A stretch of 64,000 nucleotides of DNA from the NCBI GenBank assembly GCA_022496805.1, contig CM040089.1, positions 43,012,372 to 43,076,371 of the forward strand, in the 5' to 3' direction. Within the stretch, counting starts at the first letter, position 1. Each line of letters begins with the position of its first letter. Source of the stretch: Pohlia nutans (Eukaryota; Streptophyta; Bryopsida; Bryales; Mniaceae). A program made the position numbers and the translations under genes. Shown one piece after another: positions 34,171 to 46,343 of this stretch. The notes beneath the pieces were generated by a model. The model was not told the origin of the DNA and searched no databases. It was given only the letters and a program-made list of their open reading frames with translations.

Positions 34171-35028
34171 GGACCAAGACTATTTTGTTCAAAAAACACT
34201 ACAATGCTACCGTTTCTAATTCCTAGGGCAAAACTTCAAAATAAATAAATTCACAAGCCAACTATAGGAACTTTCCTTCAATACCAAAGGAATGTGATAA
34301 AAAAAACTCTTAATCTTTGACTGTATAGGTCAGAAGATATATAAATCTAAGTGAGAATGTGTGTTAAAAATAAAACTCCTCTAAAATTTATAGATGTTTA
34401 TTTTTCTTCTTATTTTGAAAATTTCCAATACTAAGACTTCTTTCTCTTCACTTTCACAATCTACACAATGTTAGTTACTTGTATATCAAATTTGAGAAGT
34501 AATAGAATGATTTTACACATTGAATTTCTAATGAGGAAGTACATGAATTTCATGAATTTCCAATTAGGAAGTACACATAGGAGTCATTAGGAGAGGTATG
34601 GGCCTCAAGAAGGCCCCTAGTTTAGATTATGTGAATTCAGCTGAATAGCATTAAAAACAAGAATAAACAAAAAAACCTTTTTCACAAAAAATTATAAAAA
34701 ACCAAAAAAACACAATTAAAAAATTGCAATCTGATGTAGATAATTGTCAGCAATGTTCGACTGTGATTTTTATTTATTTATTTCATAAAAAAATTGATTA
34801 TATTTTTAAATTTTATTCCTTTGTTTTGATTGGTTTTTTTGGGTCTACTGCTAATTAAATAGTAGTTTGAAAAAGGAAAGGCGCCTTTTTGAGGCCCTAT
34901 ATCTCTCCTAATGACTCAAAAGAACCAAAGTCTCTTTATTGTTCATCCAACAATTCATAGCAGAACAATTCAAAGTTCCTCACTTTTTGTTTCCAAAAGA
35001 GACATGGAGCCTTATAATTCTTTAGGAG
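34171..35028. other. AT-rich intergenic DNA
   Basis: Two short inversely related phrases (AGGAGAGGTATGGGCCTCAAG near 34,585, and GAGGCCCTATATCTCTCC near 34,890) may be ends of a ~330-bp hairpin element. No coding region recognised. Confidence 0.4.
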
Positions 35029-35618
35029 TTAACTCTTAGCTGCTTGAGTTGCTTGAGTGTCTAGTTTTGGACGATGTATAGATTTCATCCATGTTTCCTC
35101 AACCTTCATGCACTTTTTGTAGTGTGGATTTTTTTCCATAGGAAGCTGGCTTCAAGCATGTATGAAACGATTAGAATGGGGATGATTTGTGAAAATTTTA
35201 TGCCTCATTTCATGTTGTAGTGATTCACCAAAGCTTTTGAAGATTTTAGTTAAAGATTGTTTACAAGTGCTCTTGAAACAGTGAACTCATACAATTAAGC
35301 AACCAAAAGATCTCCAAAAATCACTACACTTATAGTATTACATTTCAAGTTTTCAACCAATCACAACAAATTTCATCCACACATTGTCAATATTTTATTT
35401 GTATGAAAGAATTTTGAATTTTGAGATTCAAATTTTATTCAAAAATATTGGTGATAGCAATCATATATCTAACCCTATGGATACAATCTAAAATATATTC
35501 ATGATGTACAACTTTTATTAGTACATGAAGTACAAAATATCCTTCTTATTTGGTTTTTTGTAATGGATTTTTGCAGAACAACCAAATTTGGAGGGGGATC
35601 AAGGCATTTAGGGGTTAA
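35029..35618 (+). mobile_element. 590-bp TTAA-bounded element, family B copy 3
   Basis: Starts TTAACTCTTAGCTGCTTGAG (eroded left end) and ends ATTTAGGGGTTAA, with the family B interior. A family A copy in minus orientation begins at the same TTAA (35,615) and continues as AAGAACAAGAAGCTTGAACT. Confidence 0.75.
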
Positions 35619-36624
35619 AAGAACAAGAAGCTTGAACTTGGTCTCATGTTTTGATTTTCACAAATCTAATTAGGTTTAATGTGGATTTCCATTGTTTTTG
35701 TTTTTGTTTTTGTTTTGTTTTTTTTGTTTTTGTTTTTTTAAATTTTTTTTAAAAATCTTTAACTGTGAAGCACTGAAACGACCATTTTGTGGTCATTGCT
35801 CAAATCTATCGGGCTGCCCAAAAAAATTAATAATTCCCTTGAAAAAAAAATTCCAAAAAGAAAGAACTAAAAAAATTACATACGGATATATAATTAAGTC
35901 TACTATCTAACATATGTGAATTTTGTCAATGCGAGTAAATCCACTAGCAAGAATTTTAGAAAGTGGATTACATAAACGTTATCTTAGTTGTTATGAAATT
36001 TGTTATTTGGAATTAGTAATGATGTTCCATCCATAATTTTTTTCATTTTCACAAGATTACTATAGATAAACTAGCACGATGAATTTTAAACTCTAAACAT
36101 ATAATTATAAATAACACAAATTTTTAAATGTTAACGCTTTTAAATTCATTAAAAAGATATCTATTGTTATTTTAGGAAGTTTGACCGTACGGATAATTTC
36201 TAAATATGATGCCGTACATATTGTTTATTGAACCAAAGTTCATCAAACACATGGAAGGCACATATTATAGTACATCCATGTTTTATCCAATACCTTTTGG
36301 GCTTTTAGGATTTAAATAACACATGCATTATGATGTTCTTCATTGAATTATGTAATATATATTTTGGAAATAAAAAAATACAATATAATCAATTGAAATT
36401 GTCAATCAAAAACCACAACTCCTTGGTCTTTTAGGGATGTGTACTTTAGTAGTACGTTCATTCGAAGGATTGGTGTAAACTGCTTTTACAAATGTTTTCA
36501 AATGGATGTTATGAAATTTTTTTTTCAATGAGAAGGGTTTAAATCGTTTGTGCCTTTCATTTTTGAAGGGTTAGTATGAGATTTGAATGATAAATGTGAA
36601 ACTAGACTGCAAAGAAAATACCCT
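35619..36624. other. AT-rich intergenic DNA with part of a family A copy
   Basis: The family A phrase GGTCTCATGTTTTGATTTTC lies at its start. A T-rich low-complexity tract occupies 35,690-35,750. No gene recognised. Confidence 0.4.
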
Positions 36625-36876
36625 TTATTCCTAAAGAACAAAAGATCCTTGGTTTTAAGTTAACAAATTCAATTGATCATATTGTGAAAGATGTATGTAA
36701 GATCAGTCCAAATTTTATATCAACGGAATTAGTGAAATAAAATTGTATGTGCTAGTGTAGATGGAAAACAAGAAGAAAAAAGAAAACATAAAGAAGACCA
36801 TATTGGACTTTCTAAAAAAACCTTAAAAAATATATATATGATTCCCAATTTCAACTCCTTGGTCTTTTAGGGTTAA
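36625..36876 (+). mobile_element. Family A element (~250 bp)
   Basis: Ends with TCCTTGGTCTTTTAGGGTTAA. The left end is eroded (TTCCTAAAGAACAAAAG). The core CAATTGATCATATTGTGAAA and TCCAAATTTTATATCA phrases are present. Confidence 0.6.
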
Positions 36877-38033
36877 TTTTATTCATAATCTTTCAAGTTT
36901 CACAAGAATAAGTCAATATTCAATTATTGAAATAAACCTTTGAGCGTGCTTGCATACCCAACCGTACGCTTGTTCAAAGCATTTGTTGGCCTTGCCCCAT
37001 TGCAAGCATTGACTTAGGCCATGTACATCAATGTCAATCCAGTTCTTTGTTATTACGTGGGCTACCCAAAATACGGAACGATCAATTTTTTGATGTGTCA
37101 AAATAGTTTTGCAAAGCATCTATAAATGGTTTGGGCCAATTAATTTAGCGCTTCAAAAATACAAGTTCTTCATCATGAAAATAAAAATTGACAGCCGCCA
37201 AATGTTGTTAGGTGACACCGTGCAAATAGTATTATGTGATTACATTTCATTCAGTAATTTGGAACAATACATCCAAAAGGTCTCCTCCAAGTTTTCATCA
37301 TTTTACACTTTATAGTATGATATTTGCACAAACACTATATCTCAAAAAAGTCAAATAGTGTCCATGTTCAGTATTGGTATTGGGACTATAAATCACAAAT
37401 ATACCATAGTACCAAAGATGTATGGATTTAAATTACAAATTGAATTGATCATATTGAAAAAATGAAGTGAATATGAGATTGAATTTTATATCTCTAGAGT
37501 TACTTTCTTTTTGGGCTTAACCCCTTAACGTTACAAGGTGTCCCTAGAATTGATGAATTCATGAAAAGCATCATGGAACACTAGTTGGAGGTATATTGTA
37601 GAATTGAATTACATATAGAAGTTGTAGATTTTCAATATGAGACTCCATATGTATGGTAAGTTTCACGAATGCTATCACCAATATTTTATTATAAAATTTA
37701 GAAGTTCAAATTAAAAATTCATTTTGAGTTTTATCACGATAAAAAAATAAGCATTTTTAGAGTAAAAATTGTTGAAATTCCGTTGAAACAAGATACGCGT
37801 AATGTGGCAATTTTTGAGTTTTTTCTTATTCCTTGATTCTATGACTTGATTTTTGCAAGGCCTCTAATTAATTGCAATCATTGAAATTTTGACTTGACTT
37901 GGTCAAAATTTCGCATACTTCTGCATTTGTAAGATCGGAGAGATATATACTCTCGAAACACCAAATCCAACCGTTGGATAGGACAACTTCATGACGTATT
38001 TCCAAAATATGTTTAATGGTGAAAATGTTCATA
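36877..38033. other. AT-rich intergenic DNA
   Basis: A TTAACCCCTTAACG end-like sequence occurs at 37,517, but no matching partner end is clear. Nothing coding recognised. Confidence 0.4.
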
Positions 38034-38277
38034 TTAACCCTTAAACGAAAATGCAAGCCCCACGGGCTTGGTTATATTTTGGAAGAATCTTGCTCATAAC
38101 TTCTACTCCATTGCATGAAATAGGGTTTTTAAAATGCCAAACCAAGCACCTTAGAGAGATCTATACTTCTTTATAATAGAGTCAAAGTAAATAAAAAACA
38201 GAATCATGTTTAAAATGGAATTTAAAAGAGAATTTTTGGGTGTGATATCAAGAAAGCATATGTCGTTTAAGGGCTAA
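38034..38277. mobile_element. 244-bp TTAA-type MITE, family E
   Basis: Begins TTAACCCTTAAACGA and ends TCGTTTAAGGGCTAA, an inverted repeat of 15 bp with one mismatch in the terminal TTAA. The interior differs from families A-C. Confidence 0.6.
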
Positions 38278-38929
38278 CTCCTAAGCTCCCAAGAGACCAT
38301 TTTTTGATCACTGCTCGTTTTTAACGGGTTGCCCGAAACCGAAAATTAAGTTTTTGAAAAAATAAAAAATATTTTTAAATACTTCATCAAGTCTATTTTC
38401 CAACCCAATTTGAACTATGTCAATCCAAGTTAAACTCCACTCGACGATTTTTTCAAATTGTATCACTTCAACATTGTCTTTGTGTTACAAAATTTGCTAT
38501 TTGGGGAAACTAATGATGTTCCCTCCATCATTTCTTTTGCTTTTTTGAAGTTTACAGTAGATGAATCAAATTTAACCGAACATGCTAAATTTTAAACTCT
38601 GAAAGTAAAAATTATAATTTAAACAAATTTTCATAGATTAATGATTTTTAATTCAATAAAATTTTATCTAAAGTCATTTTTGAAAGTTTGACCGTACGGG
38701 TAATTTGTAGAGATGATGCCCTACATTTTTTTTTATTGAACCAAACTTCATCAAACGTATGGAAGGCATTTGACATCTTTATAACAAATATAGCATGCCA
38801 CCTCTCAATCAAAGTGGGAATGACAATTGGCAAACATTTACATAAGTTAGTATAAAAGGGACAGTTCTTTGCACTTTTCAAAGAGTTGTGGTTATGGACA
38901 TCTCTGGCCAGCCGACTGGATTGCAAGTC
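38278..38929. other. AT-rich intergenic DNA
   Basis: A dispersed motif (GAGACCATTTTTTGATCAC with GGGTTGCCCG) matches parts of 25.65 and 35.78 kb. No gene recognised. Confidence 0.4.
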
Positions 38930-39190
38930 AGTGACGGAATCCGGTCTGCTTCCACAGAAGCACTTTCGTTCTTGAAACCAGTGGACGTGTTCCCAGCGTC
39001 GATGACGCTTCTGCTTCTGCTAGGCCGCTTCCACTGTCGCTGCTTGCTGTTGCTTGCTGCTTAGGGTTTTCAGTTCCGAGGTCGCCTCGTGCGGGCTCCC
39101 TCGAAGTCGTCAAAGTCGGGTTTCCAAACGGGTGCATGCGGGCTCTATGCATCTTTGAAGTCGCGGCTCGTCAGGCAAGCTTCTGAATTT
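38930..39190 (+). promoter_or_regulatory. Isolated GC-rich island, possible promoter and first exon
   Basis: A 260-bp G+C-rich block (GCTTCTGCTTCTGC, TTGCTGTTGCTTGCTGC, AGGTCGCCTCGTGCGG) stands out in AT-rich DNA and ends near GAG then GTATTA, a donor-like site. With the LINE insertion removed, the next coding-like sequence to the right is the small frame now at 51,560, so this could be its leader. That link is inference. Confidence 0.3.
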
Positions 39191-41254
39191 GAGGTATTAG
39201 TTTTTGTTTATCTCTTTTTTTTTTTTTTTTTTTGGAACTAGTCTAGACGAACAAAAAGAAAAGATTTTACTTGCAGACTAGAATAGTTATTCATTGTAAT
39301 GCAATTATAAATGAAAAATAAAAGAAGCAATGATCATGAACAAGGAAAGATAATGAAAATAAATTATAGAAATAACCTAGAGAATACTTGCACAGAAATT
39401 AGATTTGTAAATGTGATTGAGTGTCTGAAGCTTGCAACTTCATTTTAGGTTTAAGCTTTGATTGACACGCTTCCAGTATTGTGATTTATTGATGTTGTGT
39501 AAAATTCAAGTGAATTAGGTTAAAAGTGTTGTCATGCTCCAGATTTGTAGAAATCATGAATTATGTCTCTGGCCTAGTATGACGAGGGAATACTGGATGT
39601 ACATAAGACTTCTCGTTTCCAGTTTGAATGAAATGAGTGATTCTTGCTTTAGAAAGTCGATAGGAAGTACATCATTAGATTTTGTGTTTGTTTTATAATC
39701 GTTTGGTAGTTTAAGAAAATTGCAGCAATTCTTGCATTGAATGCACTAAATTTTATCAAGTACCTAAGTTAGAAGCACCTAATTCCAACAATGTACCCAA
39801 TGGCGATAATTTCTTGACTTGGTAGTTATTATAGAACGTAAATCTAGGTAGACCATAGATAGCTTATTAATGTGGTCAACAAACAATAAAGGCTCTATGA
39901 CGCGCTTAGATTTGTGTTCTGAAAAGAATATCTTGTGTAGAAATTATCGGCATTATATAATCTGTCGAATTTGGGTGTTCCTACTTTATGTTGTAACCAT
40001 TTGATCTAAACTTTGGAGTTGGTAAACAACATAAAGCTTTGTACTAATATAGGCCACTATATATACCTCCAATATAGCGTACCACTTGAATGACATTAAA
40101 AATTGTGGAACCAATTCTTCAACTGTGCAATAATTGAGATGGGTAATTGATTCATTCTAGGTATTTTGAGGACCAAATCCTTTGAAGAATGGTCACAAAT
40201 CCTTATTATAAGTGATTTTCAAATTAATTTTTTTTGCATTTATTTTTGTAATGTTTGTAATGGGTAAGACATGTCTTCTTTTCACCCTATTCTTTTCAAT
40301 TTTTTGGAAACTAGAATGAATATGATATGAAATTTAGATCCATAATGCAAATCAAATCATGATAATCACTTAAATACTTCAGATGATCTCAATTCTTGGT
40401 TGGGCATTGTAGACATACAAAAACTATATAGTGTATTAAAAATGATTTTATATTTATTTATTTTTTGAATTTGAATTTGAAGATTTGATTAGTGGTTATA
40501 TGTAATGTAGTACAATGAGAACCTTTAACTTTTATAGTTTGCAAATGCAATAAAATGTTAAATATTTGATGTATTTCATAATTAACAAGTCATATGATAA
40601 CTAGAGTAGTGAAATGTCATTTTTTTTTCTTGGCCATGAAGGCAAATAAATCTCATATTCAAGGTTGAAATTGTGTTTGACTAGCCATCATCCATTACAA
40701 GGATGATTGACTTCAAAAGCATAAGTAATGTGTGTCATACGGAAAGCTCTTTATGTTTTCAACAATAACAACACTTGCTATAAATATCATGTCATGTGGC
40801 TCATTGCTCGTGTACACGGTGAATGCGGTCATGCAGATAGAAAGCACCAACAGCAAAACATCATAAGGTACTATACATGCAACTATGATAATTATTTATT
40901 TCAAGTTGTTGCTTTTGATTTGGATATTGTTTTCAATATTTTGATTGAGATAGGTATTGCCTAATTTTTTTTAGGCTTTGTATTGGTTAATTTAGAATAT
41001 GTTTTGAGAGAAGCATTGCTATAACTTGCTTGTTGTAATTGACTTGGAAAGGGTATATACTAAGGAAAAAATTGCAAATGAATTGGAGAGGGTTTTGCAA
41101 GGGTTATAGATGGTTTTTATATGTGAGATAAATAAGTGATCATGACTAGGTCCTTTACAAAAGCAATCTGAGGATTTGTTTTTGGAAGTTTTTGTAGTTT
41201 AAATTTGCATTTTATTGATTTCGTTTGGTGTATATTTGGGAAGTGTTACTAATG
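39191..41254. other. AT-rich DNA upstream of the LINE, nothing recognised
   Basis: No terminal repeats, RNA genes or convincing frames. If the GC island is a first exon, this would be its intron. Confidence 0.4.
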
Positions 41255-41266
41255 TGTTTTTCAATG
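41255..41266 (+). repeat. Left target-site duplication of the LINE
   Basis: TGTTTTTCAATG, repeated exactly at 51,524-51,535. This fixes the 5' end of the element at 41,267. Confidence 0.85.
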
Positions 41267-41389
41267 GGGTCATATGTGTACTACGAGACAAGAGGGAAGC
41301 CGGAGAGATGACACTGCCGCTCTGAGTCCACGCTTGCGCTGAGGGACGTCTAAGCTTGGGATCGTGAGCTGGTTGCAGTGGTGTAGCGA

Positions 41390-43444
41390 ATGCTTGCAGC
41401 AGTCGCTGTGAACGAGGCATGTTGGGGACTGGCCGCAAACAGATCCTACATCCCTGCAAACCTCTGCGGTGAGAGACAGTGCAATGTTGGCACCGGTGTG
41501 AAATACTCAGCAGGCTGGGTTGCAGCGCACTTCGAGACCCAGGAGCTCACGCCCGACTTTTTCGGATCTGAAGAGCCGACAACCAGTTTCAAGCGAATGC
41601 ACAAGATCTACATCGAAGGTGCACGACTCACCCCCGTACCTGCCTACCTCGAAAGCAGCGCACACATTCTGGAGATTCTCAACTCCTGTAACTTGCTCCT
41701 AGATCCCCTGTGCCTAGATCCCGCACCTGCAAACGGAATCTCAGATCCGAGTATCCCGGTCCCTGTACTCGCAAGCTGCTTGCAGCAGCTTCCCAACCTG
41801 AGCTTCCAGCAACCCAATCCGAGCTCCCAGCAACTCCAGCTTGCAAGCTGTCTGCAGCAGCTTCCCAATCCAAATCTCCAGCAACCCCAGCTAGCGCCGA
41901 CACGCTGCGACCCCGACAACAAGACTGCTTCCGCACGGCAACTGCAACTACTCCACGCTACCCCAGGTACGTCACTAACCAATCTCAAGTCCATTCTTGC
42001 AAACATTCAAATTTTTATTTCCCCCATTCTGCATCTGCTACTTTATTTGAGAGTCCAAAGCAACCCATGTAATGCCTGGAGGGAACCTACCTCCAGGAGG
42101 GCCACTGCAATGGACTACAAAAATTATACACTACAAATGTACAACTCCATCTGTTCACTAGAAATACACAAGCAAAATTACCAGTACTTCGTTGCAAACC
42201 AAACCCATGACCCTAACTCTCTTTCTATAAAAGCTTCATTAACAACCTTATGTTCCACACTACGCACCTGCAAGCCGGCAACTCGAACGCCACCCCAATT
42301 GAACGCCACTCCAACACGAACGCCACAGCAACTTCTACACCGAACCACAACAGGTACGTCACTACCCAATCTCAAATCCATTCTTGCAGAGTTTCAAATT
42401 TTTATTTCCCCCGCTCTGCATTTGCTACTTTTTTTGAGAGTCCAAAGCAACCCATGTAATGCCTTGGGGGAACCTACCTCCAGGAGGGCCACTGCAATGG
42501 ACTACAAAAATTATGTACTGCAAATGTACAATTCCATCTGTTCACTAGAAATACACAAGCAAAATTACCAGTACTTTGTTGCAAACCAAACCCATGATCC
42601 TTACTCTTTTTCTATGCTGAAAGCTTCATTAACAACCCCATGTTACATCACATGTTTAGTCACCACAGATCATAGCCCATGTTCAATCACCTCAGTCTAT
42701 CTCACCTACTTAGCTATATCCTACTTTTCTATTACATGGCATGCCCTTTTGCTTACCACAGCTACATATCTCTCACATAGCCCATGTTCAATCACCTCAG
42801 TCTATATCACCTACTCAGCTATATCCCACTTCTCTATTACATGGCATGCCCTTTTGCTTACCACAGCTACATATCTCTCACGAGATTATTTGTATTTGAC
42901 TTATAAAACCACAATAAAAATAAAAAAGGATCGTCCTTTTTCTTGCTCAAATCGTGTGTATAATCTCATCAAAGTCATCACAGATCCTAGCCCACTCTTA
43001 GTCACATCAGTTCATACCACCTACTTCAGTACATGGCCTGCCCTTTTGCTTAAATTCATACTACTTACTTCAGTACATGGCTTGCTCTATAGAAGAACAA
43101 AAAAGTGTAGAAGGACCAAAGACCACATACTAGAATACAAAGAGCATAACGTATATCTACTCCAAAAGAGTATTATACTCCATACTATACGAGTATTTTA
43201 TACTCGAGAATATACAGCCTCTATTATACTCCATACTATACGAGTATTTTATACTCAAGAATATACAGCCTCTACAGTATTTATACATGGTATGTATAGA
43301 ATACATTACAGCAAAAAAATACATACCTATATACAAAAACAGTATTTTTTTACTCAAATTATACTCAAAAATAATAAAAAGGTATACTCATATACCATTC
43401 AAAAATCAACGTACAAAATACAAAAATACCAAAACAAATACTAA
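41390..43444 (+). CDS. LINE ORF1 candidate, 684 codons, with nested in-frame tandem duplications
   Basis: ATG at 41,390, 123 bp inside the element. Residues 1-110 are compositionally ordinary. Residues 110-190 are Gln/Pro/Leu-rich with SCLQQLPN repeats. Then come two 129-residue repeats (387-bp period; compare 42,049 with 42,436), two 35-residue repeats (105 bp; 42,671 and 42,776) and two 17-residue repeats (51 bp; 43,171 and 43,222). All three periods are multiples of three, so the frame stays open. The last 70 residues are Lys/Tyr/Ile-rich. No RRM, zinc knuckle or coiled-coil typical of LINE ORF1 proteins is evident. Two CAG/GTACGTCAC donor-like sites (about 41,967 and 42,353) raise the alternative that part is an untranslated or spliced leader. 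Confidence 0.5.
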   Translation: MLAAVAVNEACWGLAANRSYIPANLCGERQCNVGTGVKYSAGWVAAHFETQELTPDFFGSEEPTTSFKRMHKIYIEGARLTPVPAYLESSAHILEILNSCNLLLDPLCLDPAPANGISDPSIPVPVLASCLQQLPNLSFQQPNPSSQQLQLASCLQQLPNPNLQQPQLAPTRCDPDNKTASARQLQLLHATPGTSLTNLKSILANIQIFISPILHLLLYLRVQSNPCNAWREPTSRRATAMDYKNYTLQMYNSICSLEIHKQNYQYFVANQTHDPNSLSIKASLTTLCSTLRTCKPATRTPPQLNATPTRTPQQLLHRTTTGTSLPNLKSILAEFQIFISPALHLLLFLRVQSNPCNALGEPTSRRATAMDYKNYVLQMYNSICSLEIHKQNYQYFVANQTHDPYSFSMLKASLTTPCYITCLVTTDHSPCSITSVYLTYLAISYFSITWHALLLTTATYLSHSPCSITSVYITYSAISHFSITWHALLLTTATYLSRDYLYLTYKTTIKIKKDRPFSCSNRVYNLIKVITDPSPLLVTSVHTTYFSTWPALLLKFILLTSVHGLLYRRTKKCRRTKDHILEYKEHNVYLLQKSIILHTIRVFYTREYTASIILHTIRVFYTQEYTASTVFIHGMYRIHYSKKIHTYIQKQYFFTQIILKNNKKVYSYTIQKSTYKIQKYQNKY

Positions 43445-43946
43445 TACTCAAAAAACAATATGCACTACAAAAAAAATAAAAAAAATAAAAAAATACAAAA
43501 ATTGTATAAAAACAAAACACCCCAAAAAACCTAAAATATACTACAACAAAATACACAACAAAAACCCCAAAAATGTAAAAACATACACCAAAAACATCAA
43601 CAAAAACATGTACATCAAATCATACATCCAAAACATCGACACAAATAATTATACTTATACACAAAAGCGCTAAAATATGTATAAGACACATACAAAAAAA
43701 CCCCAAAACAAATACTATACTACACAATTACAAAAACATAAAACATTATAAAATCACACCCCAAAATAAAACTAAGCAAAATACCCCAAAAAACTTAAAT
43801 CATAAAAAGTTTTCAAAAAAAAATATAAAAAGAAATAAACACCAACAATGGACTCGGCCTACCGGCCTCGTTAAAAAAAAACAAATAATTAAAAAAAAAA
43901 AACAATCCAAAAATCACCTCTAAAAAGAAACTTTTTACATCAAATA
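43445..43946 (+). other. A-rich spacer between LINE frames
   Basis: Very A-rich with many homopolymer runs. A Lys/Asn/Tyr-rich frame overlaps here (43,287-43,673) but has no domain. The reading frame of the 2A motif is blocked upstream by TAA at 43,890 just after an A9 run, so a short indel may have separated the true start from the motif. Confidence 0.5.
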
Positions 43947-43985
43947 CTATTATTATGCGGGGACATTGAAACCAATCCCGGACCC
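43947..43985 (+). other. 2A-like ribosome-skipping motif at the start of LINE ORF2
   Basis: The frame reads LLLCGDIETNPGP directly before the methionine of the next open segment. D-x-E-x-N-P-G-P is the invariant core of 2A peptides, preceded here by a leucine-rich run as in the 2A sequences reported at the N terminus of some APE-type animal LINEs. 2A makes the ribosome skip the final Gly-Pro bond, releasing the upstream peptide. All core residues are intact. Confidence 0.85.
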
Positions 43986-44284
43986 ATGCCCGACCTACTA
44001 AAAACACATCCACCTACACATAAAAGAAGATGCAAAACATACTTTATACCAAACACGATTAAATTACAACCAGAATATCAACACTTAGCAAAACAATTCT
44101 CACCTATCCTAAATATAACACATCCAAACCATGCGGAAGCTAGTAATGACTTTCCACATATATCAAACTATATTTACCAAAACCAACACCATCCATCCCC
44201 AAGAATATTATACGCTCTCATCATCACAATCAGTCCATCAAAAGAAACATGTGACCAACTCCTAATACAAATTCCTAACCCTGA

Positions 44285-45535
44285 TTGGACAACACTACTA
44301 CTAGAAAAATGTCCTTACTACAAAACCCACCTGAAAGACACATCTCAACTAAACACCCATACATAGAATTCACAGAGAATAACCAAAACTTAATAAACCC
44401 ACCTAATACCATCCACAAAGAAATTTACAATTTTATTCATCAACACAATGATTCTATAACCCTCCAAACCATGAGTGATAAATTCTCATTTCTCTCTATC
44501 AACTTATTAGAAGAAACCTTAAAAATACATGAACCATTACACGAATATACTCATCCCCCATCACTTCCAAACATACCCACAATACAACCACAAGAAATAC
44601 ATACAACAAATTATAATACGAGATTTATTACATGGAATGCCTCATCACTAAATACGGCCCTTCCAAACTTGCATGAACTAATTGCCAACATACCCGATGA
44701 ACCCGCTATCATCTCAATACAAGAAATTAAAATAACAGCTACAAAATCTACCAAATACATACAAAACTTATTTCCAAAATACAAATTAATTTTTAACAAT
44801 ACACATGCCCTAATAAGATGCATGCAACAAAGAATGCCATACATACCCGCAAGAGGAGGTCTCCTCACACTAATACATCAAAAATACGCATACCCTAACA
44901 ATATCACAAAAATCCCAACCCCTAAAGAAATATCACCTTATCTACAAATAATAAAAATAGACAACAAACCACTACAAACTTGGCTAATTCTTCACATATA
45001 CATGCCGTCACATGTAGAGGACATACAATATATACCAATGATCCAACAAAACATAACGCAACAAATCAATGCACATCCAAATACCACACATATATTGAGT
45101 GGTGACTTTAACAGAGATATAGCACTTATTGGACGACAAAATGAAACAGACACAACCCCACTACAAACAGAAGACATAGAATGGAGAACATTTACAAATA
45201 ATCTCCAATTAGAATACATTCCAACAGATTGCTCATACTTCAGACAAGGAGGACAAAACTATAACCAAACCAGCCTAATAGATGGATACTACATTAAAAC
45301 ACCAGATAATACTTTATACACATCAACTACAGACAATGATCACAACCATAATTCTGACCACTCACCAGTAACATTATACATACTACCAAACACCTTATTA
45401 GCAAGACGCATTCCAATAACAAATAAAACAACGAGAATTCTAAACCCCATACCACAAGAAAATATTGAAAAATTCAAAATAGAATACTTTGAAGAAAATG
45501 CGTTGCAAATAAATGAACTCATCACAATGTTATGA
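44285..45535 (+). pseudogene. LINE ORF2 segment: APE-type endonuclease
   Basis: Motifs of the exonuclease III/APE fold appear in order: FITWNASSLN (strand 1 Asn), SIQEIKI (catalytic Glu), LILHIYMPS, LSGDFNRDI (Asp and Asn pair), SLIDGYYI, and NSDHSPVTLYI (catalytic Asp-His). This enzyme nicks target DNA for target-primed reverse transcription. The domain itself is uninterrupted in this frame; the stop is just past it. It overlaps the preceding frame by about 80 bp at a frameshift near 44,350. Confidence 0.88.
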
Positions 45536-45636
45536 AATGATCAATTAACAGACGACCAATGGCAAGCATCATGTTCAAAACTAGATCACATGATACAAAA
45601 AATATCAGATAAAATTCAAGAAAAACTTGTAGTGCA

Positions 45637-46343
45637 CCACCGCTCCTGACATTAACAAATCGTACTTCCCAACAAGGAGGCTTCTTACCAAGAAAACTAC
45701 AAAAAGCATGGAAAAAACACCTGTCTACCTACCATTTAATTAGAAAAACAATTTATATAACAAAAAATACACAAAGTTGGCAAACACATTCAATAATCGA
45801 AGAATTAAAATCCCATACAAATGTAACCATCCCACCACTCCCAACCCAAGAACATAATCAACAAGAATGGATCCAATCACTAGTAGAAATAGCCAAGACG
45901 GCAAAAATACAAGCTCATAAAATCACCACAAAATATACCCAAAGTTGTATTAAAAAAACAATACTAAAATACAGACAATTATACGACAAAAGCCCAAAGA
46001 AAATAAACAAAAAAGTTTTCAAAAATCAAGATACACCACCATTAGATTGCATATTAGATAGAAACAACAACATACTAACTAGTCCAGAAGACATAGCAAA
46101 CAAAATCCACATACAACAATCAATTAGCAACAGACCTACAGTACCTACATGCTACTACCAACCCGAACACCCACCACAATGTACTTGTGGAGTTAGACAA
46201 TACCCATGGCACGACCTTGATGGATTTGTAATAGAAAAAAGAGGAAACCTACAAATCCCACTACATAAACACTTTGACAAAGAAATGTACGAAATGTGTC
46301 TCAAACATCTACCTAACAACAAAACACCATGCCAGACAAAATC
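45637..46343 (+). pseudogene. LINE ORF2 segment: linker between endonuclease and RT
   Basis: This is an open, non-ATG frame continuous for about 235 codons. It includes a Cys/His cluster (CTCGVRQYPWHD) just before the RT fingers. In many LINEs this linker holds RT motif 0 and RNA-binding helices. It joins the RT frame through a shift near 46,330. Confidence 0.6.

Noticed and set aside
22694..35618. TTTAGGG motifs as interstitial telomere sequence
   Set aside because: They are single copies within element ends (TTTAGGGGTTAA), not tandem telomeric repeats.
41390..43444. 684-codon frame as a host gene
   Set aside because: It lies inside the 12-bp target duplications of the LINE, so it belongs to the element.
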